A DNA stretch of 34,206 nt, taken from NCBI GenBank assembly GCA_900546645.1, contig URDR01000025.1:1-34206 (forward strand), read 5' to 3'. Both the position numbers and the translations under genes were made by a program. Below the pieces are notes generated by a model, which made no database searches, had not been told where the DNA came from, and saw nothing but the letters and a program-made list of their open reading frames with translations. This stretch comes from an uncultured Bacteroides sp. (GTDB lineage Bacteria; Bacteroidota; Bacteroidia; Bacteroidales; Bacteroidaceae). This document shows positions 1 to 8,016 of the stretch, one piece after another. Numbering within the stretch: position 1 is the first letter of the stretch; every line of letters starts with the position of its first letter.

Positions 1-614
1 AAAGAGCGTACAGGCTTTTCTCCTCCACTAACACAGAAAGCACAGGTATTGAAGCATCCTCTGGTAGTTTCCAGTTGTACAAAAGGTTTTTCCCAGTTGA
101 AGAAAATACTTTGCTCCGGGTTGACTAATCGGTCAAAAGCTAATACACGGGCCAGTCCGTTATCACAATAGTTTCCGTTTTCGTCTATATAGCATAGTCC
201 GGTAACTTGATTCCAGGCTTTCGGGCAGTTCCACTTCTTTACCCATAAAGGAAACATTTCTTCTCCTTCACCTCTGAAAACACAGGTAACAAATGGGTTG
301 CAGCGCAAAAAATGTTCATTATTTCCTAAAAACTCCGGTCCTCCCAATATGATAGCGCATTGAGGCAATAAAGCAGATGTCCGTGAAAGAATATGCATGA
401 GTGCCTCATGATTGAATAGCCAGCAAGTTGCTGCTATGATATCGGGTTGGTGTCGATAGATTTCTCCGGCAATCATCCCCGGATTTTCATTAATGGTGGC
501 AGAAACCATTTTCCATTCGATGGAATTATCCTCCATCAGTTGGGCATGAAGTGCGGGCAAGGCTAATGAAGAGTGAGCATAAGAACTGTTCAAGTCGAGC
601 CAGAGAATTTTCAT
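1..614 (-). CDS. B12-binding-type radical SAM protein, 5' part
   Basis: The gene starts with ATG at 614 and reads without a stop to the window edge, giving about 204 residues. The first ~120 residues look like a cobalamin-binding-type Rossmann domain (start MKILWLDLNSSYAHSSLALP; GGPEFLG near residue 91; RGEGE near 114). The radical SAM cluster motif CxxxCxxC follows at C187, C191 and C194 within TTRGCFNTCAFC. This layout matches the large family of B12-binding-domain radical SAM proteins, possibly the group with a C-terminal DUF4080. That part lies outside the window, so subfamily and substrate cannot be named. Family members act on unknown or varied substrates by S-adenosylmethionine radical chemistry in the cytoplasm. 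No matching -7/-33 promoter was found in the AT-rich gap upstream. The gene is separated from prs, on the same strand, by a strong hairpin and is probably transcribed on its own. Confidence 0.85.
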   Translation of the reverse strand, partial: MKILWLDLNSSYAHSSLALPALHAQLMEDNSIEWKMVSATINENPGMIAGEIYRHQPDIIAATCWLFNHEALMHILSRTSALLPQCAIILGGPEFLGNNEHFLRCNPFVTCVFRGEGEEMFPLWVKKWNCPKAWNQVTGLCYIDENGNYCDNGLARVLAFDRLVNPEQSIFFNWEKPFVQLETTRGCFNTCAFCVSGGEKPVRS

Positions 615-863
615 ATAATGATAGTTTAATTCGTTAAGTTTATAAGTTCTTTTAATTTATAAATTTTACGGCTTTTTTATTTGGTTATCGGCTGATGTGA
701 ACTCGAAAGCTAAAGGACTGGAAACTTATGTTCAGCTTCATCAAGTACGTTTTTTGAGTATGCCTTAAGTTTTTTCTTGCCTGATAAAAAAGGTTTAAGC
801 AAGAATAGGTTTGAGCCAAATAGGATATCTCCGTTTAAGGAAATTTGAAAAGCTCTTTAAAAG
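615..863. other. AT-rich intergenic gap with one imperfect hairpin
   Basis: No credible gene is present between the radical SAM start and the hairpin downstream of prs. The segment next to the radical SAM start is strongly AT-rich. An imperfect inverted repeat lies at about 765-802: CTTAAGTTTTTT is mirrored by AAAAAAGGTTTAAG around a ten-base loop. The gap should hold the radical SAM promoter, but no clean TAnnTTTG box was found on the minus strand. A small RNA is possible but nothing in the sequence demonstrates one. Confidence 0.4.
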
Positions 864-917
864 GCTGTCTCAAAACAAGGAACAGTCTGTGCAGACTATT
901 TCCTGTTTTGAGACAGC
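864..917 (-). terminator. Nested hairpin downstream of prs
   Basis: Two 26-base arms (starting GCTGTCTCAAAACA and ending TGTTTTGAGACAGC) pair with only three mismatches. The inner part, AGTCTG-TG-CAGACT, is itself a perfect hairpin. It starts 27 bases past the prs stop and is followed on the minus strand by T-rich sequence. It probably ends prs transcription. The unusually long stem, with a core resembling ends of some insertion sequences, leaves open a mobile-element origin. Confidence 0.65.
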
Positions 918-944
918 ATGAAATATGATACTATGATTAAAAAA

Positions 945-1883
945 TCAAATCAAGTATTGTGAGCTGATTGACTCATTCGTCATGACGCGGCGGATGGTTT
1001 CAGCAAACATATCAGCAATAGAAAGTTGTTTTACTTTGGCACAGCGGTTTGAGTAAGGGATGCTGTCAGTAAATACCATCTCTTCTAATTGCGAGTTTTG
1101 TACACGTTCAGAAGCCGGACCCGACATTACACAGTGAGTTGCAATGGCGCGTACAGAGCGTGCACCAGCTTCTTTCATGATATCAGCGGCTTTAGTAATG
1201 GTACCAGCTGTATCTACCATGTCATCAATCAAGATTACGTTTTTGTCTTTTACGTCTCCAATGATCTGCATAGAAGCTACAACGTTTGCTTTCTCACGGG
1301 TTTTGTGACATAAAACCAAAGGTACATCAAGGAATTTGGCATATGTACTGGCACGTTTTGAACCTCCGACATCAGGAGTTGCGATAGCTAAATTTTCCAA
1401 CTTCAGTGACTGAATGTATGGAGCAAAGATGGCAGAGCCATACAGGTGGTCGACTGGAATGTCGAAGAATCCCTGAATCTGGTCAGCATGTAAATCCATT
1501 GTAATTAGACGGTCGATACCGGCTACCCGCAATAAGTCGGCTACCAGTTTAGCTCCGATAGAAACACGTGGTTTGTCTTTGCGGTCTTGACGAGCCCATC
1601 CGAAGTAAGGGATTACAGCGATGATACTTTTGGCTGATGCACGTTTAGCTGCATCAATCATCAAGAGTAACTCCATCAAGTTGTCAGAGTTAGGGAAGGT
1701 TGATTGAACTAAGAAAACATGTTGTCCGCGGATTGATTCTTCATAAGAAACAGAGAATTCTCCATCGGCAAAGTGAGTGATGTTCATGTTTCCAAGTTCG
1801 CATCCTAAACTATTGCAGATTTTTTCTGCGAGGTATCTCGAATTTGTACCCGAGAATACTTTGAAAGGTGTTGTTCCGTTCAT
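945..1883 (-). CDS. prs: Ribose-phosphate pyrophosphokinase (PRPP synthetase)
   Basis: The enzyme makes 5-phosphoribosyl-1-pyrophosphate from ribose 5-phosphate and ATP in the cytoplasm, feeding purine, pyrimidine, NAD, histidine and tryptophan synthesis. The 312-residue product has the normal class I length. Visible family motifs are the catalytic flexible-loop region YFGWARQDRKDKPR near 93-106, the DLHADQIQGFFDIPVD signature at 130-145, and the PRPP-binding loop VILIDDMVDTAGT at 217-229. The ATG at 1883 sits about 20 bases after the predicted transcription start of an excellent promoter, which supports this start. The gene is monocistronic: a divergent operon lies upstream and a strong hairpin lies downstream. 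Identification is secure. Confidence 0.97.
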   Translation of the reverse strand: MNGTTPFKVFSGTNSRYLAEKICNSLGCELGNMNITHFADGEFSVSYEESIRGQHVFLVQSTFPNSDNLMELLLMIDAAKRASAKSIIAVIPYFGWARQDRKDKPRVSIGAKLVADLLRVAGIDRLITMDLHADQIQGFFDIPVDHLYGSAIFAPYIQSLKLENLAIATPDVGGSKRASTYAKFLDVPLVLCHKTREKANVVASMQIIGDVKDKNVILIDDMVDTAGTITKAADIMKEAGARSVRAIATHCVMSGPASERVQNSQLEEMVFTDSIPYSNRCAKVKQLSIADMFAETIRRVMTNESISSQYLI

Positions 1884-1908
1884 TTGTATGATAGATATGT
1901 TTGAGTTG

Positions 1909-1940
1909 CAAAGTTACGCCATTTCTTTAAGCCATACAAA
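1909..1940 (-). promoter_or_regulatory. prs promoter (Bacteroides type)
   Basis: On the minus strand, TTTG (1937-1940) and TAACTTTG (1909-1916) are separated by exactly 20 bases, a full match to the Bacteroides housekeeping promoter. Transcription should begin near 1902, leaving a leader of about 19 bases before the prs ATG. Confidence 0.8.
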
Positions 1941-2164
1941 AGTTTCAGTAGAAAAGATGTTTTCTCGATGTACTTTTCAGATAGAATGCGCCGAAATTTA
2001 AATTTAGCTTTCACGAAGAACTTTATTATACGGGCTGTCAGACGCTCAAATAGATGACTGACATTTGTTTTATGGAAGGGAGTAATTCTTTTTCTTTTTT
2101 GCCTATTTTATGAATATATAATTGAAAAATGATGTATAAATGCTTCTTTTAACATAAATATTAT

Positions 2165-2172
2165 TACCTTTG
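2165..2172 (+). promoter_or_regulatory. Probable -7 box of the arylacetate operon
   Basis: TACCTTTG matches the Bacteroides TAnnTTTG box. No convincing TTTG element is found 19-21 bases upstream. Transcription would begin around 2179, only about 8 bases before the first ATG (2187) and about 17 before the second (2196). The divergent 303-base gap to prs (1884-2186) also holds the prs promoter; nothing else was recognised in it. Confidence 0.5.
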
Positions 2173-2186
2173 GGCATTCCTAACCG

Positions 2187-2957
2187 ATGAAAGACATGAA
2201 AATAGTAATCTTACAAACCGATATCTATTGGGCAAATCCGAAGAAAAACTTGGAGTGTGCGGAAGAAATGTTGAAGAAGTACGCAGAGGTGGATTTGTTT
2301 GTTTTACCTGAGATGTTTTCTACTGGATTTTGCACGCAGCCACAGGGCATTGCCGAACCGGTGGAGAGTGAGTCCTTGGTGTGGATGAAACGTGTGGCAG
2401 CCGAACGGAACTGTGCGATAGCCGGAAGCGTGGCAATAGAAGACGGAGGAAAATTCTTTAACCGTTTTTATTTTGTGCATCCCGATGGATTAGTGCAATC
2501 TTATGATAAAAAACACTTGTTCACTTATGGAGGAGAGCATAAACAGTTTACTCCCGGAACAGAACGGGTAATTGTTTCTTATAAAGGAGTGCGTTTTTTG
2601 ATGCAAATTTGTTATGACTTGCGTTTCCCCGTATGGTCACGTAATCGTGGCGATTATGATGTAGCCCTTTATGTAGCGAGCTGGCCAGTTCCTCGTATTG
2701 AAGCTTGGAAAGCTTTGCTTCGGGCTCGTGCAATAGAAAATCAGTGTTATGTGGTAGCTGTAAACCGGGTGGGAGAAGATCCTAATTGTTCTTATTGCGG
2801 AGGCAGCGAAGTAATTAATCCTTACGGAAAAACCATAGCGGTTTGTGAAGATTATAAAGTTTGTGGGGCGGAAGCTGTGATTGATATGGATGTATTGGAA
2901 GATTTCCGGAAGAAATTTCCGGTACTAAATGATGCTGATGATTTTTGTTTGCAATAA
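2187..2957 (+). CDS. Nitrilase-superfamily amidase, omega-amidase (YafV)-like
   Basis: A 256-residue carbon-nitrogen hydrolase. The catalytic triad is visible as E42 (LPEMFSTGF), K108/K109 (YDKKHLF) and C142 (QICYDLRFP). The FSTGF and YDKKHLF contexts resemble the omega-amidase branch, whose known members hydrolyse 2-oxoglutaramate, the deaminated form of glutamine, to 2-oxoglutarate and ammonia. The gene lies 15 bases before iorA and opens a same-strand operon that also encodes an aminotransferase. That fits a role in removing the keto-acid product of a glutamine transaminase, which is an inference from context. The start may instead be the ATG at 2196, because the likely promoter leaves a very short leader before 2187. 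Other nitrilase branches with different amide substrates are possible. Confidence 0.85.
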   Translation: MKDMKIVILQTDIYWANPKKNLECAEEMLKKYAEVDLFVLPEMFSTGFCTQPQGIAEPVESESLVWMKRVAAERNCAIAGSVAIEDGGKFFNRFYFVHPDGLVQSYDKKHLFTYGGEHKQFTPGTERVIVSYKGVRFLMQICYDLRFPVWSRNRGDYDVALYVASWPVPRIEAWKALLRARAIENQCYVVAVNRVGEDPNCSYCGGSEVINPYGKTIAVCEDYKVCGAEAVIDMDVLEDFRKKFPVLNDADDFCLQ

Positions 2958-2972
2958 TAAATCTATGATATA

Positions 2973-4598
2973 ATGGAAAACTCAACGAAACTTTTACTTT
3001 TAGGGGATCAGGCAATCGCTTTGGGAGCGATTCATGCAGGTATTTCCGGAGTCTATGCGTATCCGGGTACCCCCTCTACTGAAATTACTGAATATATACA
3101 AGAATCCCCGTTAGCAAAAGAACGCGGGCTGCACAGCAGCTGGTGTACCAATGAAAAAACGGCAATGGAAGCTGCATTGGGTGTGTCATATGTAGGAAAG
3201 CGTGCATTGGTTTGTATGAAGCACGTGGGGATGAATGTCTGTGCCGATGCTTTTGTTAATTCTGCTATTACTGGAGTAAATGGAGGTATTGTGGTATTGG
3301 CTGCTGATGACCCTTCGATGCATTCTTCGCAGAATGAGCAGGATTCTCGATTCTATGGAAAGTTTGCTATGATTCCTATTCTTGAACCTTCTTCGCAACA
3401 GGAAGCATACGATATGATGAAGTATGCATTTGAACTTTCAGAGCGTGAGAAGCTTCCGGTGCTGATGCGTATCGTAACTCGTATGGCGCATTCTCGTGCG
3501 GCAGTGAAAGTGAGAAACTGTGCTGCCGAGGTGGCTTGTACGCAAAGAGCCTCTATGCCATCCGATTGGGTTTTGCTCCCCGCAAATGCACGTCGCCGTT
3601 ATCAAGAGGTTGTCCGTCTTCAGCCTCAGTTAATAGAACTGTCGGAAACGTCTGTTTATAACAAGAAAACAGGTCTGCCTGTGAAGGAAGTAGCAGAGAA
3701 AGGGATTATAGCTTGTGGTATCGGATATAATTATGTGATGGAAAACTATCCCACAGGCTGTCCGTACCCTTTGTTGAAGGTTTCGCAATATCCTCTTCCG
3801 GTGGAAGCTGTAACCCAGTTGGCAGATGCATGTAAGGAGATTCTTGTGGTTGAAGATGGCCAGCCTTTTGTGGAAGAACAATTGAGAGGTGTACTTCCGT
3901 CACGCTATGTGGTGAAAGGACGGTTGACCGGTGATTTGCCCCGAACTGGTGAGTTAAATCCGGATAATGTAAAAACAGCTTTGGGAATGAAGATAGAGCA
4001 GGTTTACGCTCCGGCACAAAATCTGGTTCCTCGTCCGCCTGCCTTGTGTAACGGATGTGGTCACCGCGATGTGTACGATGCCCTGAATAAAGTGGCAGCC
4101 GAATATCCGGATGCTAAAATATTCGGAGATATTGGTTGCTATACCTTGGGAGCTCTTCCTCCGTTCCGGGCTTTGGATAGCTGTGTAGATATGGGAGCCT
4201 CGATTACAATGGCAAAGGGGGCGGCAGATGCCGGGCTTTTTCCTGCCATTGCAGTAATAGGCGATTCCACATTTACTCATTCCGGTATGACAGGTTTGCT
4301 GGATGCAGTCAATGACCATGCCAACATTACAGTGGTTATTTCCGATAATCTGACAACAGCTATGACCGGAGGACAGGATTCTGCAGGAACAAATAAGTTT
4401 GAAGCGATTTGCCTTGGTCTCGGAGTAGAGCCCGAACACGTACGGGTAGTGGTTCCGTTGCCTAAAAACATGGAGGAGATTACGCGTATTATCCGTGAAG
4501 AAATAGAATACAAGGGGGTATCGGTGATTATTCCTCGCCGTGAGTGTATGCAGACATTAAACCGTAAATTGAAACAAAAAAGAGCAGAACAAAAATGA
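2973..4598 (+). CDS. iorA: Indolepyruvate ferredoxin oxidoreductase, alpha subunit
   Basis: The TPP-dependent subunit of a 2-oxoacid:ferredoxin oxidoreductase interconverting arylpyruvate plus CoA with arylacetyl-CoA, CO2 and reduced ferredoxin. The N-terminal pyrimidine-binding domain carries YPGTPSTEI (30-38) and the Glu of NEKTAMEAALG (60-70). The C-terminal pyrophosphate domain carries CNGCGH (C359, C362), GDIGCYTLG (C389), GDSTFTHSG (from 430) and DN at 458-459. The protein is 541 residues and stops soon after RRECMQ, so it lacks the C-terminal two-cluster ferredoxin domain of the longer archaeal IorA. The cysteines in the TPP domain could still hold one cluster. It overlaps iorB by four bases (ATGA), which suggests translational coupling. 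Aromatic 2-oxoacid specificity is inferred from the family and from the neighbouring ligase. Confidence 0.93.
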   Translation: MENSTKLLLLGDQAIALGAIHAGISGVYAYPGTPSTEITEYIQESPLAKERGLHSSWCTNEKTAMEAALGVSYVGKRALVCMKHVGMNVCADAFVNSAITGVNGGIVVLAADDPSMHSSQNEQDSRFYGKFAMIPILEPSSQQEAYDMMKYAFELSEREKLPVLMRIVTRMAHSRAAVKVRNCAAEVACTQRASMPSDWVLLPANARRRYQEVVRLQPQLIELSETSVYNKKTGLPVKEVAEKGIIACGIGYNYVMENYPTGCPYPLLKVSQYPLPVEAVTQLADACKEILVVEDGQPFVEEQLRGVLPSRYVVKGRLTGDLPRTGELNPDNVKTALGMKIEQVYAPAQNLVPRPPALCNGCGHRDVYDALNKVAAEYPDAKIFGDIGCYTLGALPPFRALDSCVDMGASITMAKGAADAGLFPAIAVIGDSTFTHSGMTGLLDAVNDHANITVVISDNLTTAMTGGQDSAGTNKFEAICLGLGVEPEHVRVVVPLPKNMEEITRIIREEIEYKGVSVIIPRRECMQTLNRKLKQKRAEQK

Positions 4599-5191
4599 AA
4601 ACAGATATCATACTTTCAGGTGTAGGCGGACAGGGAATTTTGTCTGTTGCTACAATCATTGGGGAAGCTGCTACGCGCATGGGGCTGACACTGAAGCAAG
4701 CAGAAGTACATGGAATGAGCCAGCGTGGTGGTGACGTTCAGTCTAATCTCCGCTTATCGGATGCACCGATATCATCCGATCTGATTCCCTTAGGGGCAGC
4801 CGATATGATTCTTTCATTGGAACCCATGGAGGCTTTGCGTTATTTACCCTACTTGTCGGCAGAGGGATGGATTATAACCTCTACGGCTGCATTCAAGAAT
4901 ATTCCGAATTATCCGGATGAAGAGGCACTGATGGCTGAATTAAATTCGCAGCCTCATGTGGTAGCCTTGGATATAGAGAAACTCGCAAAAGAGAATCAGA
5001 TGCCTAAATCGGGAAATGTTATCTTGTTAGGAGCCGCAGCCGCTTTCCTGAAGATTTTAGATGCTTCCACCTTGCGTGAAAGTGTAGGACGGATTTTTGC
5101 ATCAAAGGGAGAAGCTGTGGTTGAAATGAATAACCAGGCTTTTGATTTTGGATATGATTTTGTGAAACGTCTTAATTTTTCCGGTTTATGA
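4595..5191 (+). CDS. iorB: Indolepyruvate ferredoxin oxidoreductase, beta subunit
   Basis: The gamma-domain-type subunit that pairs with IorA. The 198-residue protein starts with the typical SGVGGQGILS loop (8-17) and continues with the AEVHGMSQRGGDVQ motif, both characteristic of pyruvate/ketoisovalerate oxidoreductase catalytic-domain proteins. It contains no cysteine, so any iron-sulfur cluster of the complex must lie in IorA or in a separate ferredoxin. The gene overlaps iorA by four bases upstream and the aminotransferase by four bases downstream (ATGA at 5188-5191), a tight arrangement that implies the three proteins are made together. Identification is firm. Confidence 0.93.
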   Translation: MKTDIILSGVGGQGILSVATIIGEAATRMGLTLKQAEVHGMSQRGGDVQSNLRLSDAPISSDLIPLGAADMILSLEPMEALRYLPYLSAEGWIITSTAAFKNIPNYPDEEALMAELNSQPHVVALDIEKLAKENQMPKSGNVILLGAAAAFLKILDASTLRESVGRIFASKGEAVVEMNNQAFDFGYDFVKRLNFSGL

Positions 5192-6525
5192 GCAGAGTGT
5201 TTAGTGAGGAACTCGTTTCCTCGGTTGCAAAAGAAATGAAGGTTGCCGATTTGCAGAATGCTACAATCGGTGATGTATTGCTTGTTGCTTCCCGGCTGGA
5301 GGAGTTGACTGGAATTCCTTTTATCCGCATGGATCAAGGTTCTCCCGGACTGCCGGCGAACCGAGTAGGAATCGAGGCTGAAAAGGCTGCTCTCGACAAA
5401 GGTCTGGGAGCTCAATATCCGGCTGCCGCGGGTGTGCCTGAATTGAAAGAGGCTGCCTCTCGGTTTGTGAAAGCTTTCATTGATATTGATATATCTCCGC
5501 GGGCTTGTTTACCCACCACCGGTTCGGTAGCTGCCTCTTTTGGCTCATTCATTGCCTGTACACAGCGTATTCCCGGCAAAGACAAGGTGCTTTTTATTGA
5601 TCCGGGCTTTCCTATCCAAAAGTCACAGCTGCGTATTTTAGGCATTGGTTGGGAGTTGTTCGATATCCATGATTTTCGGGGCGAAGCTTTACGGGCAAAA
5701 CTGGAAAGTTTTCTAACTAAAGGAGATATAGCAGCTATTGTTTATTCTAATCCGAATAATCCGGCATGGATTTGTCTGGAGGAAGAAGAATTAAAAATTA
5801 TTGGTGAACTGGCTACGGCTTACGATGTAGTTGTCCTCGAAGACCAGGCTTATTTTTGCATGGATTTCCGCCATCCGTTCGGTCGTCCGTATCAGCCTCC
5901 TTTTGTACCGACTGTAGCCCGTTATACCGATAACTATATTCTGATGCTTTCTGCTTCTAAGATATTCAGCTATGCAGGTCAGCGTATCGCTTTGGCGTGT
6001 GTATCCGATAAGCTGTTCGACAGTCAGTATCCGGCTTTAGCGAAACGCTATGAAGATTCAGGGGTTTTCGGACCTACTTTCATAGCCTCTATTATGTATA
6101 TGATTACTTCGGGATGTACGGCTACTACACAATATGGAATGGCAGAGATGCTCAACCGTTCGGTTGCTGGTGAGATAAATTTCGTAGAGGATGTACGCGA
6201 GTATGAACGCCGTGCCCGTCGTATGAAAGAAATTTTTACATCAAATGGCTTCACGATAGTGTACGACCGTGATGTAACGCAGCAAGTAGGCGATGGCTTC
6301 TTCTTTACGTTGGGCTATCCCGGAATGACCGGAGGTGAATTGCTTTGTGAATTGATGTATTACGGGGTGAGCAGTATCTCACTTTCCACCACAGGAAGTG
6401 ACCAGCAGGGGGTTCGCGCTTGTACTTCACGTATGAGAGAGGAATTATATCCGGTTCTGGAAGAGCGGATGCGTGCTTTCCGGGAAGATCATTCCCTGAA
6501 ATGGAAACATCTTCAAGATTCATAA
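5188..6525 (+). CDS. PLP-dependent aminotransferase, class I/II
   Basis: A fold-type I aminotransferase of 445 residues. The cofactor lysine is K258 in SASKIFSYAGQRIAL. SNPNNPAW (187-194) and LEDQAY with D219 and Y222 supply other cofactor contacts. It begins inside the iorB stop, so it is almost certainly co-expressed with IorAB. The expected job is to interconvert aromatic amino acids and the arylpyruvates handled by IorAB; this comes from context, because substrate range cannot be read from the sequence. The amidase gene at the head of the operon suggests that glutamine could be the amino donor or acceptor partner. The closest relatives are probably aromatic or broad-range aminotransferases, but a branched-chain or methionine enzyme cannot be excluded. 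Confidence 0.88.
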   Translation: MSRVFSEELVSSVAKEMKVADLQNATIGDVLLVASRLEELTGIPFIRMDQGSPGLPANRVGIEAEKAALDKGLGAQYPAAAGVPELKEAASRFVKAFIDIDISPRACLPTTGSVAASFGSFIACTQRIPGKDKVLFIDPGFPIQKSQLRILGIGWELFDIHDFRGEALRAKLESFLTKGDIAAIVYSNPNNPAWICLEEEELKIIGELATAYDVVVLEDQAYFCMDFRHPFGRPYQPPFVPTVARYTDNYILMLSASKIFSYAGQRIALACVSDKLFDSQYPALAKRYEDSGVFGPTFIASIMYMITSGCTATTQYGMAEMLNRSVAGEINFVEDVREYERRARRMKEIFTSNGFTIVYDRDVTQQVGDGFFFTLGYPGMTGGELLCELMYYGVSSISLSTTGSDQQGVRACTSRMREELYPVLEERMRAFREDHSLKWKHLQDS

Positions 6526-6526
6526 T

Positions 6527-6567
6527 TCAATAACTTAAAAACTTAGGAACTCAATAACTTAAAAACT
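6527..6567 (+). repeat. Tandem 17-bp direct repeat before paaK
   Basis: TCAATAACTTAAAAACT occurs at 6527-6543 and again, identically, at 6551-6567. The period is 24 bases, and together the copies fill nearly all of the 45-base gap between the aminotransferase and the ligase gene. A related, longer repeat fills the gap after paaK. The function is unknown. Confidence 0.85.
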
Positions 6568-6570
6568 ACT

Positions 6571-7872
6571 ATGATTTGGAACACAAGTAAAGAATGCATG
6601 TCTCGCGAACAGATGCGAGAACTTCAAGGAAAGCGTTTACAGAAACTGGTTGTTTACGTATATCATAATGTCCCGTTTTATCGTCAGAAAATGCAGGAAA
6701 TGGACTTGTCGCCCGATGACATCCGCAGCATAGACGATATTGTAAAATTACCATTTACCACCAAGCAGGACCTGCGTGATAATTATCCTTACGGACTTCA
6801 GGCGGCTCCTCCTTCAGAGATTGTACGTGTACATGCCTCTTCCGGAACCACCGGAAATCCAACCATTGTGGGATATACCCGGAGGGATCTTGCTGTATGG
6901 TCAGAAGTAATGGCCCGCTCTTTGTCAGCTTATGGGGTAACGCGCGATGATACCTTCTCTGTTAGCTATGGATATGGACTTTTTACCGGTGGGTTAGGAG
7001 CGCATTATGGAGTAGAAAATTTGGGAGCTACTGTCATTCCGGCTTCTACTGGAAATACAGAAAAACACGTACGCCTGATTCGCGACCTTCGTATTACAGG
7101 AATTGCCTGTACTCCTTCATACGCTCTTCATCTTGCAGAGGTGATTGAGCGGATGGGAATCAAGAAATCGGAATTAGGTTTACGTATCGGTGCCTTTGGA
7201 GCTGAGCCGTGGACTGAAAATATGCGCCGTGAAATAGAAGAACGTCTCGGAGTAAAAGGGTATAATATTTATGGGTTAAGTGAAATTATGGGTCCGGGTG
7301 TGTCATACGAATGTGAGGTGCAACATGGTTCGCATATCAATGAAGATCATTTCTATCCGGAAATTATTAATCCGGATACCTTAGAGCCTCTTCCTTACGG
7401 TGAGCAGGGCGAACTGGTCTTTACTACGTTGACTAAGGAAGGAATGCCCTTGTTGCGTTATCGTACAAAAGATTTAACTTCGCTGATGGATGATGTTTGT
7501 CCTTGCGGACGTACCAGTGTACGGATGACTCCGATTATGGGACGCAGTGATGATATGATGATTATCCGTGGTATCAATGTATTCCCGTCGCAAGTGGAAA
7601 GTGTGATTTTACAGATGAAAGAGTTTGAACCACAGTATTTGCTGGTGGTTGACCGGAAAAACAACCTGGATACACTGGAAGTACAGGTGGAAGTACGCCG
7701 TGACTATTTTACGGATGACATCGGAGCGATGCTCGGTTTGAAAAAGATGCTTGCCGATAAGCTGAAAAGCGTTCTTTCTATCAGTGCAGATGTGAAGTTG
7801 GTTGAACCGAACAGCATTGCCCGCAGTGAGGGAAAATCGAAACGGGTAATCGACAAACGTGTATTGGTCTGA
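6571..7872 (+). CDS. paaK: Phenylacetate/arylacetate-CoA ligase, AMP-forming
   Basis: The enzyme joins phenylacetate or a similar arylacetate to CoA, using ATP and releasing AMP and pyrophosphate. The 433-residue length is that of the PaaK family. Motifs seen are the nucleotide loop SSGTTGNP (90-97), YGYGLFTGG (133-141), YGLSEIMGPG (234-243), RYRTKD (296-301) with a following CPCG (310-313), and GRSDDMMIIRGINVFP (324-339), the adenylation-domain hinge. The C-terminal AMP-binding extension follows. Lying after iorAB and the aminotransferase, it can either feed arylacetate into reductive carboxylation or, in reverse, conserve energy from arylacetyl-CoA. Indoleacetate or 4-hydroxyphenylacetate may be used as well as phenylacetate. 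Both flanking gaps carry ACTTA/CTCAA repeats. Confidence 0.93.
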   Translation: MIWNTSKECMSREQMRELQGKRLQKLVVYVYHNVPFYRQKMQEMDLSPDDIRSIDDIVKLPFTTKQDLRDNYPYGLQAAPPSEIVRVHASSGTTGNPTIVGYTRRDLAVWSEVMARSLSAYGVTRDDTFSVSYGYGLFTGGLGAHYGVENLGATVIPASTGNTEKHVRLIRDLRITGIACTPSYALHLAEVIERMGIKKSELGLRIGAFGAEPWTENMRREIEERLGVKGYNIYGLSEIMGPGVSYECEVQHGSHINEDHFYPEIINPDTLEPLPYGEQGELVFTTLTKEGMPLLRYRTKDLTSLMDDVCPCGRTSVRMTPIMGRSDDMMIIRGINVFPSQVESVILQMKEFEPQYLLVVDRKNNLDTLEVQVEVRRDYFTDDIGAMLGLKKMLADKLKSVLSISADVKLVEPNSIARSEGKSKRVIDKRVLV

Positions 7873-7873
7873 T

Positions 7874-8013
7874 TGAGTTATTGAGTCTTTAAGTTTGTGA
7901 GTTTACTGTGTCTATCATCTTATTTTGTGCAGGAACTACAAACTCAAAAAAAACAAGGACTCAACAACTTATCAGCTCAACAACTTACCAACTTAAAAAC
8001 TTAAAAACTCAAC
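7874..8013. repeat. ACTTA/CTCAA-rich repeat with long inverted arms
   Basis: The 144-base gap between paaK and the ACT gene is almost filled by degenerate short repeats. CTCAACAACTTA occurs identically at 7960-7971 and 7976-7987, followed by several AACTTAAAAACT-like units up to 8013. The first part, at 7874-7904, carries the reverse-complement version (TGAGTTATTGAGTC), matching GACTCAACAACTTA at 7958-7971 in 12 of 14 positions, so the gap can fold as a long imperfect hairpin. It resembles the repeat at 6527-6567. Confidence 0.8.
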
Positions 8014-8016
8014 CTT

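Noticed and set aside
3954..4439. 161-codon minus-strand frame inside iorA
   Set aside because: It is fully antisense to a firmly identified gene and shows no protein-like motif.
6526..8016. CRISPR-like array in the gaps around paaK
   Set aside because: The units are short, degenerate and lack regular unique spacers; no cas genes are present.
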